This document shows positions 7,195-13,959 of a stretch of DNA of 21,805 nucleotides, piece after piece. The notes under the pieces were generated by a model that saw only the letters and a program-made list of their open reading frames with translations, did no database searches and was not told the origin of the DNA. The stretch covers positions 1 to 21,805 of the forward strand of contig CAJUAC010000050.1 of the NCBI GenBank assembly GCA_910583885.1, read 5' to 3'. Position numbers and translations under genes: made by a program. Positions within the stretch are counted from its first letter, which is position 1; each line of letters begins with the position of its first letter. This stretch comes from an uncultured Oscillospiraceae bacterium. GTDB lineage: Bacteria; Bacillota; Clostridia; Oscillospirales; Oscillospiraceae.

Positions 7195-8397
7195 TTACGC
7201 CAGCCGCTGGGCGATGGCGTCCAGGAATGCCTCGGAGTCCACCGCCTGGGCCTGGAACCCCGGCTCCACCAGGCCTACCAGGTCCTTGGTCATGATACCT
7301 GCGTTCAGCGTGTCAAAGCAGGCCTGCTCCAGCTTGCCCGCGAAGGCGGACAGATCGGGGAGCCCGTCCAGCTCGCCCCGCTTGCGCAGGGCCCCGCTCC
7401 AGGCAAAGATGGTTGCCATGGGATTGGTGGAGGTCTTCTCCCCCTTCAGATGGCGGTAGTAGTGGCGGGTAACAGTGCCGTGGGCGGCCTCGTACTCGGT
7501 GGTGCCGTCCGGGGCCACCAGCACGCTGGTCATCATGGCCAGGGAGCCGAAGGCGGTGGAGACCATGTCGCTCATCACATCGCCGTCATAGTTCTTGCAG
7601 GCCCAGATGTAGCCGCCCTCGCTGCGGATGACGCGGGCCACTGCGTCGTCGATGAGGGTGTAGAAGTAGGTGATGCCCAGTTCCTGGAATTTGGCCTGGT
7701 AGCCCTCGAACTCCTCCTCGAAAATTTTCTTGAATTCGCCGTCATAGACCTTGGCAATGGTGTCCTTGGTGGAGAACCACAGGTCCTGCCGGGTATCCAC
7801 GGCATATTGGAAGCAGGCCCGGGCAAAGGAGCGGATGGATTGGTCCTTGTTGTGGGCCCCCTGCCAGACAGCCGGGCCGTCTACCTTCTGGACGACCACC
7901 GACTGCTCCTCGCCGTCCTCCCCCTGGAAGGTCATGGTGCAGGTGCCGGGCTGGGTGGTGACAAAGTCCACGCTCTTGTAGACGTCGCCGTAGGCGTGAC
8001 GGGCGATGGTGATGGGCTTTTTCCAGTTCTTCACCACCGGCTGGATGGCGTCAATACAGATGGGGGTGCGGAAGACCGTGCCGTCCAGGATGGAGCGGAT
8101 GGTACCGTTGGGGCTCTTCCACATCTCGGTGAGCTGGGGGTACTCCTCCATACGCTGCTTGTTGGGGGTGATGGTGGCACACTTCACCGCCACGCCGTAT
8201 TTCTTGGTGGCGTTGGCCGCGTCCACTGTCACTTGGTCCTTTGTCTCATTGCGGTGGAGCAGGCCCAGGTCGTAGTACTCTGTTTTCAGATCTACAAAGG
8301 GGAGGATCAGCTTGTCCTTGATCATAGCCCACAGGATGCGGGTCATTTCGTCGCCGTCCATCTCCACCAGGGGCGTGGTCATTTTGATTTTTTCCAT
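7195..8397 (-). CDS. icd: NADP-dependent isocitrate dehydrogenase, eukaryotic-type homodimer family
   Basis: Interconverts isocitrate and 2-oxoglutarate plus CO2 using NADP. The 400-residue sequence belongs to the type II family shared with human IDH1, not the E. coli-type. Substrate residues are visible in SPNGT (95-99), Arg110, Tyr136 and Lys211, and the metal ligands in the LIDD block and NYDGDVMSD (D273 and D277). The cofactor loop AAHGTVTRH (305-312) has the Arg-His pair that gives NADP preference in this family. It sits 13 bases after the hydratase gene and 15 before citD, so it is part of the citrate operon, an unusual position. GGAGGAG precedes the ATG. Reductive carboxylation is chemically possible and would suit a fermentative cell, but direction is not shown. 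Confidence 0.96.
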   Translation of the reverse strand: MEKIKMTTPLVEMDGDEMTRILWAMIKDKLILPFVDLKTEYYDLGLLHRNETKDQVTVDAANATKKYGVAVKCATITPNKQRMEEYPQLTEMWKSPNGTIRSILDGTVFRTPICIDAIQPVVKNWKKPITIARHAYGDVYKSVDFVTTQPGTCTMTFQGEDGEEQSVVVQKVDGPAVWQGAHNKDQSIRSFARACFQYAVDTRQDLWFSTKDTIAKVYDGEFKKIFEEEFEGYQAKFQELGITYFYTLIDDAVARVIRSEGGYIWACKNYDGDVMSDMVSTAFGSLAMMTSVLVAPDGTTEYEAAHGTVTRHYYRHLKGEKTSTNPMATIFAWSGALRKRGELDGLPDLSAFAGKLEQACFDTLNAGIMTKDLVGLVEPGFQAQAVDSEAFLDAIAQRLA

Positions 8398-8410
8398 TGG
8401 TTTCTCCTCC

Positions 8411-10672
8411 TCAGTCCTTGCCGTATCCGGCGGCGTAGTAGTTCATCAGGCAGCCCTCCTGGAGGATCTGCTTCTCGTTGTCCGTCAGGCCTGCGCATTG
8501 GAGGGCCAGGTCATGAACGGAGCCGTCAGCGCAGATGACCTTGGCGGCAAAGTCCTCCACACCCTCCGCAATGGCCTTCCGCACGCCGGGGATGTATACC
8601 CAGTCGCCCTCCCCATAGGGGAAGCCCTGCCCCGCATCCATGGTGAAGGGCACAATGCCCCAGTTGATGCAGTTGGAGCGGTAACGCTTGGTGGCGTACT
8701 CGTAGCAGATGTTGGCGAAGCCCCCCAATACCTTCTGGCAACTGGCCGCCTGCTCCCGGGCGGAGCCGTCGCCGGGCTTTTGGGCGAACACGCAGGAGCC
8801 GATGGTGGTCCGCCGGGCGTCGCCGCCCACCTTGGACAGGGCCTCTGCCACCACGGCCGGAACCTCCCCGGCCTCCCGGGCCTCCTCCAGGACGCGTACC
8901 GCCTTGGAGCGGGACACATATTCCGGTACCCGGCGGCTGAGGGCAAATTCGCTCAGGCCGATGGGGTTGGAGCGGTAGGAGCTGGTCTCACCGGAGGGGA
9001 TGAGCTCGTCAGTGGTGGTGACAGGGTCATGGATGACCGCGCAGAGCTTCACCAGCAGGTCCTCCTCCAGCTTCGGCATCTTCGGCCAGTCCTTGATGTT
9101 GGGGCCATAGCGGAGCTGGGCGCTGGGGTCGGCCTTGCCGAAGCCCTCATAGCAGCGCTTGGCATAGACGCCGCCGTCATAGTGGTACGCCAGCTCCTCC
9201 GGCGTGGGCAGGTCGTAGTCGATGTCTGTGGCGGCGGTGAGCACGCCGCCATTGCGGGCGGTGGCTGCAATGGACCGGGCGTCCATCAGGGCAACAGCGG
9301 AGATCTGCCCACTGCCGGGCTTGCTCCCCTCCCGGTTGGCAAAGTTCCGGGTGGCGTGGCGGATGGAGAGGGCCTGGTTGGCCGGGGTGTCCCCTGCGCC
9401 GAAGCAGGGGCCGCAGAAAGCGGGCTTCATCACACACCCGGCCTCCATCAGCTTGGCCGCTGTGCCGTTTTTTGTAACCGCCAAGGAGATGGGGGTGGAG
9501 GAGGGGTAGACGCTCATATCGAAATAGCCGTTGCCGATGCTGCCGCCGTCCAAGATTTTTGCAGCCTCCACAATGTTCTCATACATGCCGCCGGAGCAGC
9601 CCACGATGACCCCCTGGTCGCAGACTACCTTGCCGTCCACGATGCTGCGGCGTAAATCCATCGTCACCTTGCCGCCCAGCTGCTGGTTGCAGGCCGCCTC
9701 TACCTGGGCAAAAATCCTTTCCGGATCCGCCTGCAATTCGTGGACCGTGTAAGCGATAGAGGGGTGGAAGGGCAGGGCGATCATGCACTCCACCTTATCG
9801 AGATCAATCCTGACAACACTGTCGTAGTAGGCGCCGTCCTGGGGATGGAGCTCCTGGAACGCCTCCGGACGGCCAATATTTTCATAGTAGGCCCGGATGG
9901 TCTCGTCAGTCTCCCAGATGGAGGTGAGGCAGCTGGTCTCCGTGGTCATCACGTCGATGCCAATGCGGTAGTCCGCGCTGAGGTGCTTCACCCCAGGCCC
10001 CACAAACTCCAAAACCTTATTTTTCACATCGCCCTTGGGGAAGGTGGCGGCCACCAGGGCGATGGCTACATCCTGGGGCCCGACACCCTTGCGGGGCTTG
10101 CCGTCCAGGTAGACCATCACCACCTCCGGGGCGGGGACGTCGTAGGTGTTCTCCAGCAGCTGCTTGACCAGCTCGCCGCCGCCCTCACCTACGCCCATGC
10201 AGCCGTAGGCGCCATAGCGGGTGTGGGAGTCGGAGCCCAGGATCATCTTCCCGCACCCGGCCAGCCGTTCCCGGGCGTACTGGTGGATCACTGCCTGGTT
10301 GGCGGGGACGTAGATGCCGCCGTACTTCTTCGCTGCTGAGAGGCCGAAGGCGTGGTCGTCCTCATTGATGGTGCCCCCCACGGCGCACAGGCTGTTGTGG
10401 CAGTTGGTCATGGCGTAGGGGAGGGGGAATTTCTCCAGGCCCGACGCCTTGGCGGTCTGGATGATACCCACGAAGGTGATGTCGTGGGAGATGAGCGCGT
10501 CGAACTTCAGGCGCAGCTTCCCGGGATCCCCGCCCCGGTTGTGCGCGCGCAGGATGGAGTAAGCGATGGTCTTCTCCCGGGCTTCGCTGGGAGCAGCCTG
10601 GCCGGACGCCTCCTCCGCCCAGACAATCCGGCCGCCTGTCAGGTACGCACCTCTCTTGATTACTTCTACCAT
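8411..10672 (-). CDS. Aconitase-family hydratase (YbhJ-like), probable citrate/isocitrate interconversion
   Basis: A 753-residue member of the aconitase superfamily, the same length as the E. coli putative hydratase YbhJ. The 4Fe-4S ligands are likely Cys359 (VGCSGGMYEN) and Cys420/Cys423 (FCGPCFG). GSDSHTRYGAYG (146-157) and ATRNFANREGS (440-450) match aconitase active-site blocks, although the usual GSCTN context of the first cysteine is replaced by GCSGG. Being first in an operon with isocitrate dehydrogenase and citrate lyase makes aconitase activity the natural inference, but YbhJ-type enzymes are poorly characterised. The ATG at 10672 has GGGAGGA just upstream; the frame runs open a further 49 codons but into promoter sequence. 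Operon expression starts from the promoter at 10736-10764. Confidence 0.88.
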   Translation of the reverse strand: MVEVIKRGAYLTGGRIVWAEEASGQAAPSEAREKTIAYSILRAHNRGGDPGKLRLKFDALISHDITFVGIIQTAKASGLEKFPLPYAMTNCHNSLCAVGGTINEDDHAFGLSAAKKYGGIYVPANQAVIHQYARERLAGCGKMILGSDSHTRYGAYGCMGVGEGGGELVKQLLENTYDVPAPEVVMVYLDGKPRKGVGPQDVAIALVAATFPKGDVKNKVLEFVGPGVKHLSADYRIGIDVMTTETSCLTSIWETDETIRAYYENIGRPEAFQELHPQDGAYYDSVVRIDLDKVECMIALPFHPSIAYTVHELQADPERIFAQVEAACNQQLGGKVTMDLRRSIVDGKVVCDQGVIVGCSGGMYENIVEAAKILDGGSIGNGYFDMSVYPSSTPISLAVTKNGTAAKLMEAGCVMKPAFCGPCFGAGDTPANQALSIRHATRNFANREGSKPGSGQISAVALMDARSIAATARNGGVLTAATDIDYDLPTPEELAYHYDGGVYAKRCYEGFGKADPSAQLRYGPNIKDWPKMPKLEEDLLVKLCAVIHDPVTTTDELIPSGETSSYRSNPIGLSEFALSRRVPEYVSRSKAVRVLEEAREAGEVPAVVAEALSKVGGDARRTTIGSCVFAQKPGDGSAREQAASCQKVLGGFANICYEYATKRYRSNCINWGIVPFTMDAGQGFPYGEGDWVYIPGVRKAIAEGVEDFAAKVICADGSVHDLALQCAGLTDNEKQILQEGCLMNYYAAGYGKD

Positions 10673-10735
10673 AAGTTCATTCCTCCCAATTGCGGCGGCG
10701 GGCTGTGGGCCCGGCCGGCCGGTTTTGACAATTTG

Positions 10736-10764
10736 AGTGTAGCACAGAGAACTATTTTTGTGAA
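10736..10764 (-). promoter_or_regulatory. Promoter of the hydratase-icd-cit operon
   Basis: On the minus strand TTCACA (10759-10764) and TACACT (10736-10741) are separated by exactly 17 bases, a good sigma-A type promoter. Transcription would start about 55 bases before the hydratase ATG. The leader contains a very GC-rich GGCCGGCCGGGCCC stretch that may fold. Confidence 0.6.
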
Positions 10765-10828
10765 TAGTAAATAGCGGAAAAACGCATTTTTGTACGGTTG
10801 ACGAATCGATACAGTCCACTTTGGCTCA

Positions 10829-10859
10829 GTTTGCAAGAAGTTGCAGGTTGACCTGCAAA
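10829..10859 (-). promoter_or_regulatory. Palindromic operator candidate upstream of the citrate operon
   Basis: TTGCAGGT-TG-ACCTGCAA (10841-10858) is a perfect 8-bp dyad. A further GTTTGCA at 10829-10835 pairs with TGCAAAC at 10853-10859, giving repeated TTGCA half-sites. It lies about 65-95 bases upstream of the -35 box, a position suited to an activator such as a LysR-type protein, but the regulator is not identified. The remaining bases between 10860 and 10988 show no gene or clear motif. Confidence 0.45.
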
Positions 10860-10988
10860 CAAGGTGCTATTCCGCAGGAAAAATTGCAGAAAAACGGTCG
10901 GAGCAATGACCAGCCGCCGGGAGCTTACGGCAAAAAAATGCACAAATCGTGCGCTGCCGCGCCCGTTTTGCTGGCTGCGAAGGCAGGA

Positions 10989-11020
10989 GGGCGGCTCTGG
11001 CACCCCCGCCAAAGCCGCCC
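10989..11020 (-). terminator. Intrinsic-terminator-like hairpin after the Xre gene
   Basis: On the minus strand GGGCGGCTTTGGC pairs with GCCAGAGCCGCCC across a GGGGGT loop, 13 pairs with one G-U wobble. It starts six bases after the Xre stop codon. Only a few T residues follow (TCCTGCCTT), so termination may be partial. Confidence 0.5.
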
Positions 11021-11026
11021 TGCGCC

Positions 11027-11224
11027 CTATTCCTCCACTGTGAAAACATCTTCAATGGGTACCTGGAACACCTTCGCGATATTCCAGGCCAAGACCAGGG
11101 AAGGGTTGTACTTCCCCTTTTCCAGGTTGCCGATGGTCTCCCGGCGCACCCCCACCAGCCTGGCCAGATCCTCCTGCTTCATGCCATATTTTGCCCGGTA
11201 CTCCTTCATACGGTTGGTAATCAT
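11027..11224 (-). CDS. Small Xre-family HTH regulator
   Basis: A 65-residue protein that is almost entirely one Cro/C1-type helix-turn-helix: MKQEDLARLVGVRRETIGN forms the two recognition helices and LEKGKYNPSLVLAWNIAKVF the rest of the domain, ending IEDVFTVEE. This short class is common in Firmicutes next to small membrane proteins. The ATG at 11224 overlaps the stop of the upstream gene as ATGA, so the two are translationally coupled; a longer in-frame start would lie deep inside that gene. It probably regulates its own two-gene operon, but the operator is not visible with confidence. It lies directly upstream of the citrate operon on the same strand, though a hairpin separates them. Confidence 0.88.
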   Translation of the reverse strand: MITNRMKEYRAKYGMKQEDLARLVGVRRETIGNLEKGKYNPSLVLAWNIAKVFQVPIEDVFTVEE

Positions 11225-11574
11225 CCCATTGCCCCCCGCTGCTCCTTCCACTCCAATACGGCCAGGGAGAGGCAAAATGAGATGGTAGCCGCGGCAAAGC
11301 TCACAGCGAATGCCATCGGGACAGCAGAGGAGATACTGTAGAGGCGGGAAGCAGCAAACATAGCTGGGGCAAGGGACGCCATGCTTGCCATAAAGGCGAT
11401 TGTTGCTGATTTTTGGACGTTCAGGACGAATAACTCATCGGGGATCACCCAAAAGTAGCGGATAAAGTAGATGAACCCCCAAAATCCGTACAGCCCGGTT
11501 TCCTCATGCTGCCATCCCAGCAACGCAATCAGCGACAGAAGGGACAGGAATCCTAACCAGTTGATCTTTTTCAT
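11221..11574 (-). CDS. DUF3796-like membrane protein
   Basis: A 117-residue membrane protein with about four hydrophobic segments: the N-terminal LGFLSLLSLIALLG, then GFWGFIYFIRYFWVIP, and two near the C-terminus. The aromatic-glycine stretch followed by PDELFVLNVQKSATIAF resembles DUF3796 proteins, whose function is unknown and which often accompany small Xre regulators. The ATG at 11574 has AAGGAGG five bases upstream and follows a strong promoter; a longer in-frame start would overlap that promoter. The stop overlaps the start of the Xre gene by four bases. Assignment to the family is from memory of its pattern. Confidence 0.7.
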   Translation of the reverse strand: MKKINWLGFLSLLSLIALLGWQHEETGLYGFWGFIYFIRYFWVIPDELFVLNVQKSATIAFMASMASLAPAMFAASRLYSISSAVPMAFAVSFAAATISFCLSLAVLEWKEQRGAMG

Positions 11575-11621
11575 AGTGTCCTCCTTAATGATATGTGGTG
11601 AATTCCACTCTTTATATGATA

Positions 11622-11650
11622 AATATACCACACCATGGCGGTAAAGTCAA
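11622..11650 (-). promoter_or_regulatory. Promoter of the DUF3796-like/Xre operon
   Basis: TTGACT (11645-11650) and TATATT (11622-11627) with exactly 17 bases between them on the minus strand, close to the sigma-A consensus. The downstream leader holds a near-palindrome around GTGGAATTCACCAC (11595-11608) that could be an operator for the Xre protein. Confidence 0.7.
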
Positions 11651-11768
11651 GACGCGCAAAAAAATTCCCTCCAGCGCGATGCCAGAGGGGCAGGAGGCGT
11701 ATAAAATACAGGCTGCCGCGCAAACTATGTCCGGCAAAACCCAATGTAAATGAAGGAGGAACATCGAT

Positions 11769-11960
11769 ATGAGCAATTGTACCAAGGACGGCTGCGCCTG
11801 CACCCCCAACAAGGCGATCAAATGCAACGTTGTCTCCTGCGCCCACCACTGCCAGCAGGAGCAGTACTGCGGCCTGGATGCCATCCAGGTGGGCACCCAT
11901 GAGGCTCATCCCTCCATGGACCAGTGTACCGACTGCCAGAGCTTCCAGAAGCTGCACTGA
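11769..11960 (+). CDS. DUF1540 domain-containing protein
   Basis: A 63-residue cysteine-rich protein with nine cysteines. The pattern IKCNVVSCAHHCQQEQYC, then AIQVGTHEAHP and CTDCQSFQ, matches DUF1540, a small presumed metal-binding domain frequent in spore-forming Clostridia and Bacilli. Its function is unknown; the cysteine spacing suggests a zinc or iron-binding knuckle. The start is well supported by GAAGGAGGA ahead of the ATG. It is divergent from the DUF3796-like gene and 51 bases ahead of the split transporter, with a GC-rich hairpin between them, so co-transcription with the transporter is possible but uncertain. Confidence 0.88.
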   Translation: MSNCTKDGCACTPNKAIKCNVVSCAHHCQQEQYCGLDAIQVGTHEAHPSMDQCTDCQSFQKLH

Positions 11961-11966
11961 TGCCCA

Positions 11967-11984
11967 GCCGGCCTGCGGGCCGGC
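11967..11984 (+). terminator. Short GC hairpin after the DUF1540 gene
   Basis: GCCGGCC (11967-11973) and GGCCGGC (11978-11984) flank a TGCG loop, six bases after the DUF1540 stop codon. No T run follows, so it may slow rather than stop transcription into the transporter genes. Confidence 0.35.
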
Positions 11985-12011
11985 ACTACATAGTATTGGG
12001 AGGGATGTGCA

Positions 12012-12368
12012 GTGACAGACAAGCGGAAAAGCCAAGCTGCCGGCATAGCCGGCGGCGTCATCAACGGACTGTTTGGGGGAGGCGGGGGGATGGTGCTCCT
12101 GCCCCTTCTGTCCAAATGGCGGAAGCTGGAGGCCCGCAGCTCCTTTGCCACCTGTGTAGCCATCATCTTCCCCATGTGCTGTGTGTCTACGGCGGTTTAC
12201 CTGTGGGAGGTGCGCCCCGCCCTGTCCACTGTACTGCCCTACCTGGCAGGCGGCGTGGCGGGAGGGCTGATCGGGGGATTGACCTTTGAGAAGGTTCCTG
12301 TACGGTTTCTCAAGGTGATTTTTGGCTTGTTCCTCCTGTACGGCGGCGTGAGGTACCTGCTGTGGTAG
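12012..12368 (+). CDS. TauE/SafE-type (TSUP) transporter, N-terminal half
   Basis: A 118-residue membrane protein with four hydrophobic helices, equal to the first half of TauE/SafE transporters, which export sulfite, organosulfonates or related anions. The first helix holds the family's glycine-rich AGGVINGLFGGGGGMVLLP. A GTG start follows GGGAGGG by about eight bases. Full-length family members are about 250 residues in one chain; here the second half is a separate gene overlapping by seven bases. The two probably form a heterodimer equivalent to one full transporter. Substrate cannot be inferred. Confidence 0.82.
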   Translation: MTDKRKSQAAGIAGGVINGLFGGGGGMVLLPLLSKWRKLEARSSFATCVAIIFPMCCVSTAVYLWEVRPALSTVLPYLAGGVAGGLIGGLTFEKVPVRFLKVIFGLFLLYGGVRYLLW

Positions 12369-12733
12369 CGTGGATAGCGCCCTGCCTCTTCGCCCTGGCG
12401 ACAGGCGTGCTGTCCAGCTGGGGGGTGGGGGGCGGGACGCTGCTTCTGGTGTGCATGAATCTGTTTTTGGGGGTAGGGCACCGGGAGGCCCAGGCCATCA
12501 ACCTGCTGTTCTTCCTGCCTACTGCGGGGATCAGCCTGTTTTTCCACCGGAAAAATGGCTTCCTGGACAAAGAGGTCTGGCGGCAGGCCGCCGTCCCCGG
12601 TACCATTGCCTCCCTGGCCGGGGCGCTGTTGGCTACCGCTGTGGACGTGTCCCTCCTGCGCAGGCCCTTTGGTGTGTTCCTGCTGTACAGCGGCGCGTCT
12701 ATGCTGCTCAGCGCACGCAAGGGGACAAGGTAA
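12362..12733 (+). CDS. TauE/SafE-type (TSUP) transporter, C-terminal half
   Basis: A 123-residue membrane protein with four predicted helices and the family glycine-rich motif GVLSSWGVGGGTLLLV in helix 1, so it mirrors the other half as expected from the internal repeat of TSUP proteins. It begins with GTG inside the end of the upstream gene, with GAGG about eight bases before; the two reading frames differ, so it is not simply the same frame continued. The last residues (SARKGTR) and the TAA stop coincide with the beginning of a repeat element: the stop codon at 12731-12733 lies in its terminal inverted repeat. The original C-terminus may therefore have been altered by insertion. Confidence 0.82.
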   Translation: MVAWIAPCLFALATGVLSSWGVGGGTLLLVCMNLFLGVGHREAQAINLLFFLPTAGISLFFHRKNGFLDKEVWRQAAVPGTIASLAGALLATAVDVSLLRRPFGVFLLYSGASMLLSARKGTR

Positions 12734-12872
12734 TCATTCTTTTCTTTTGAAAAAGAAAAGAATCAAAAGAAAACTTACCCGCAAAGCTCTGCTTTGCCTG
12801 GAGCTGTCTGCCAGGTTTCATCGGATAATGTTCTTTTTGATTCTTTTTCTTTCAAGAAAAAGAATGATTACC
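12729..12872. repeat. MITE-like element with long terminal inverted repeats
   Basis: A 144-bp non-coding unit. The left end (12729-12774) begins GGTAATCATTCTTTT and the right end (12830-12872) is its near-perfect reverse complement over roughly 43-46 bases, differing mainly by a few bases in the A/T runs. Each arm is itself a hairpin (ATTCTTTTCTTTT with AAAAGAAAAGAAT on the left; ATTCTTTTTCTT with AAGAAAAAGAAT on the right). The centre carries two smaller hairpins, GCAAAGC-TCT-GCTTTGC (12781-12797) and CCTGG...CCAGG. It lies between convergent genes and may also end transcription from both sides. No transposase and no evident target-site duplication are seen. Confidence 0.7.
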
Positions 12873-12888
12873 GAAAAATTCTTGCAAT

Positions 12889-13728
12889 TTAGTGCATGTG
12901 CCCAAAGATCAGCGCCATGCCCAGCAGCATCCCCAGCATGGTGGCAAGGCCGCTCAGGCGGTTCTGCCACAGGTGCTCCGACTCGGGCAGAAGCTCGCCA
13001 AAGATGACGTACAGCATCGCACCGGCGGCAAAGCTGAGGGAGACGCCCAGCAGCAGAGGGTTCATAGTCCCCATGGAGTAGCCCAGCAGCGCCCCCAGTA
13101 TGGTGGGGACACCGCTGAGGGCGGCAATGCCGATGGCCCCGCCGGGCCGGGAGCCGCCGGTCAGGAGGGGAGCGGCAATGGACATCCCCTCTGGGATGTT
13201 GTGCAGGCCGATAATCAGCGCCGCCAGGATCCCGCCGTGGCCCGCCGCCTGGGCGGCACCTGCGAAGGTGGCCCCGATGGCCATGCCGACAGGCATATTG
13301 TGCAGCGCTACCGCCGCTGCCAGTACCAGCCCCGCTGTGCGCAGGGTGTGATGGCCGCAGGCGCACATCTCGCCGTTGTCTTCCCCGCCGTGCTGGTGCG
13401 CGTGGTGGTCATGGCCGTGGGAATGCCCCTCGTGCCCATGGGAGTGGCTGTGGTGGGCCTGCTTATCGATCCAGCAGTTGAGCAGGTAGGTACATAGGAA
13501 ACCGATGATGATCCAGCACAGGACAGGCAGGGTGCTGGTATCCTCCGCTGCGTCGGCCACCAGGTCGAAGCACACCACGCTGAGCATGACGCCGGCAGTA
13601 AAGCGCAGCAGCAGGCTCACTGCCCGGTCCGACGGGCTGTGGACTGCGGCGGCCAGGGCCCCGCCCAGGGCCAGACCGCCTGCGCCAGTCAGCGCGGTGA
13701 TGAAAAAAATCGTTGCATAGACACTCAT
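12889..13728 (-). CDS. ZIP-family metal transporter
   Basis: A 279-residue divalent metal (probably zinc) transporter of the cytoplasmic membrane with eight predicted helices. A histidine-rich loop between helices 3 and 4 (residues 92-113, HSHSHGHEGHSHGHDHH and neighbours) is typical of ZIPs. The metal-site motifs are HNMPVG (143-148) in helix 4 and HNIPEG (176-181) in helix 5. The usual Glu of the first motif (HN-PEG) is Val here, which could alter metal selectivity. The ATG at 13728 has AGGAG seven bases upstream and follows a strong promoter; a longer in-frame start would overlap that promoter. It faces the MITE-like element at its 3' end. Confidence 0.93.
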   Translation of the reverse strand: MSVYATIFFITALTGAGGLALGGALAAAVHSPSDRAVSLLLRFTAGVMLSVVCFDLVADAAEDTSTLPVLCWIIIGFLCTYLLNCWIDKQAHHSHSHGHEGHSHGHDHHAHQHGGEDNGEMCACGHHTLRTAGLVLAAAVALHNMPVGMAIGATFAGAAQAAGHGGILAALIIGLHNIPEGMSIAAPLLTGGSRPGGAIGIAALSGVPTILGALLGYSMGTMNPLLLGVSLSFAAGAMLYVIFGELLPESEHLWQNRLSGLATMLGMLLGMALIFGHMH

Positions 13729-13758
13729 GGAAAGGCTCCTAACTTTTTGATACGTTGC

Positions 13759-13788
13759 AGTATATCCTGTTTTGGCCGGGAAAGTCAA
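13759..13788 (-). promoter_or_regulatory. Promoter of the ZIP transporter gene
   Basis: On the minus strand TTGACT (13783-13788) and TATACT (13759-13764) are 18 bases apart, near-consensus sigma-A. No clear Zur-type palindrome is seen around it. Confidence 0.65.
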
Positions 13789-13850
13789 GCAGATATTGGA
13801 AAAAAGGAGGGTTTAGGAGCTGTATTCCCATGCTGGCGTCTGGAGGGGGA

Positions 13851-13879
13851 TTGCAACAGGGGCGGAAATATGGTAAGAT
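13851..13879 (+). promoter_or_regulatory. Possible promoter of the AAA+ ATPase gene
   Basis: TTGCAA (13851-13856) and TAAGAT (13874-13879) are 17 bases apart. This is moderately good and would give a leader of about 75 bases before the ATG at 13960. Confidence 0.4.
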
Positions 13880-13959
13880 CAGGGTGAAAAGAGGAGAACC
13901 GCGCCCTGCGCCTGTTCCCTTTTTATCCTTGCCCTGCCGTATCGTACATGGAGGCGTCT

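Noticed and set aside
7000..9655. Two long plus-strand frames (7000-8538 and 8312-9655)
   Set aside because: Shadows of isocitrate dehydrogenase and the hydratase in the antisense frame.
10752..11012. An 86-codon minus-strand frame upstream of the citrate operon
   Set aside because: No good start, no family, and it overlaps the promoter, the palindrome and the terminator-like hairpin.
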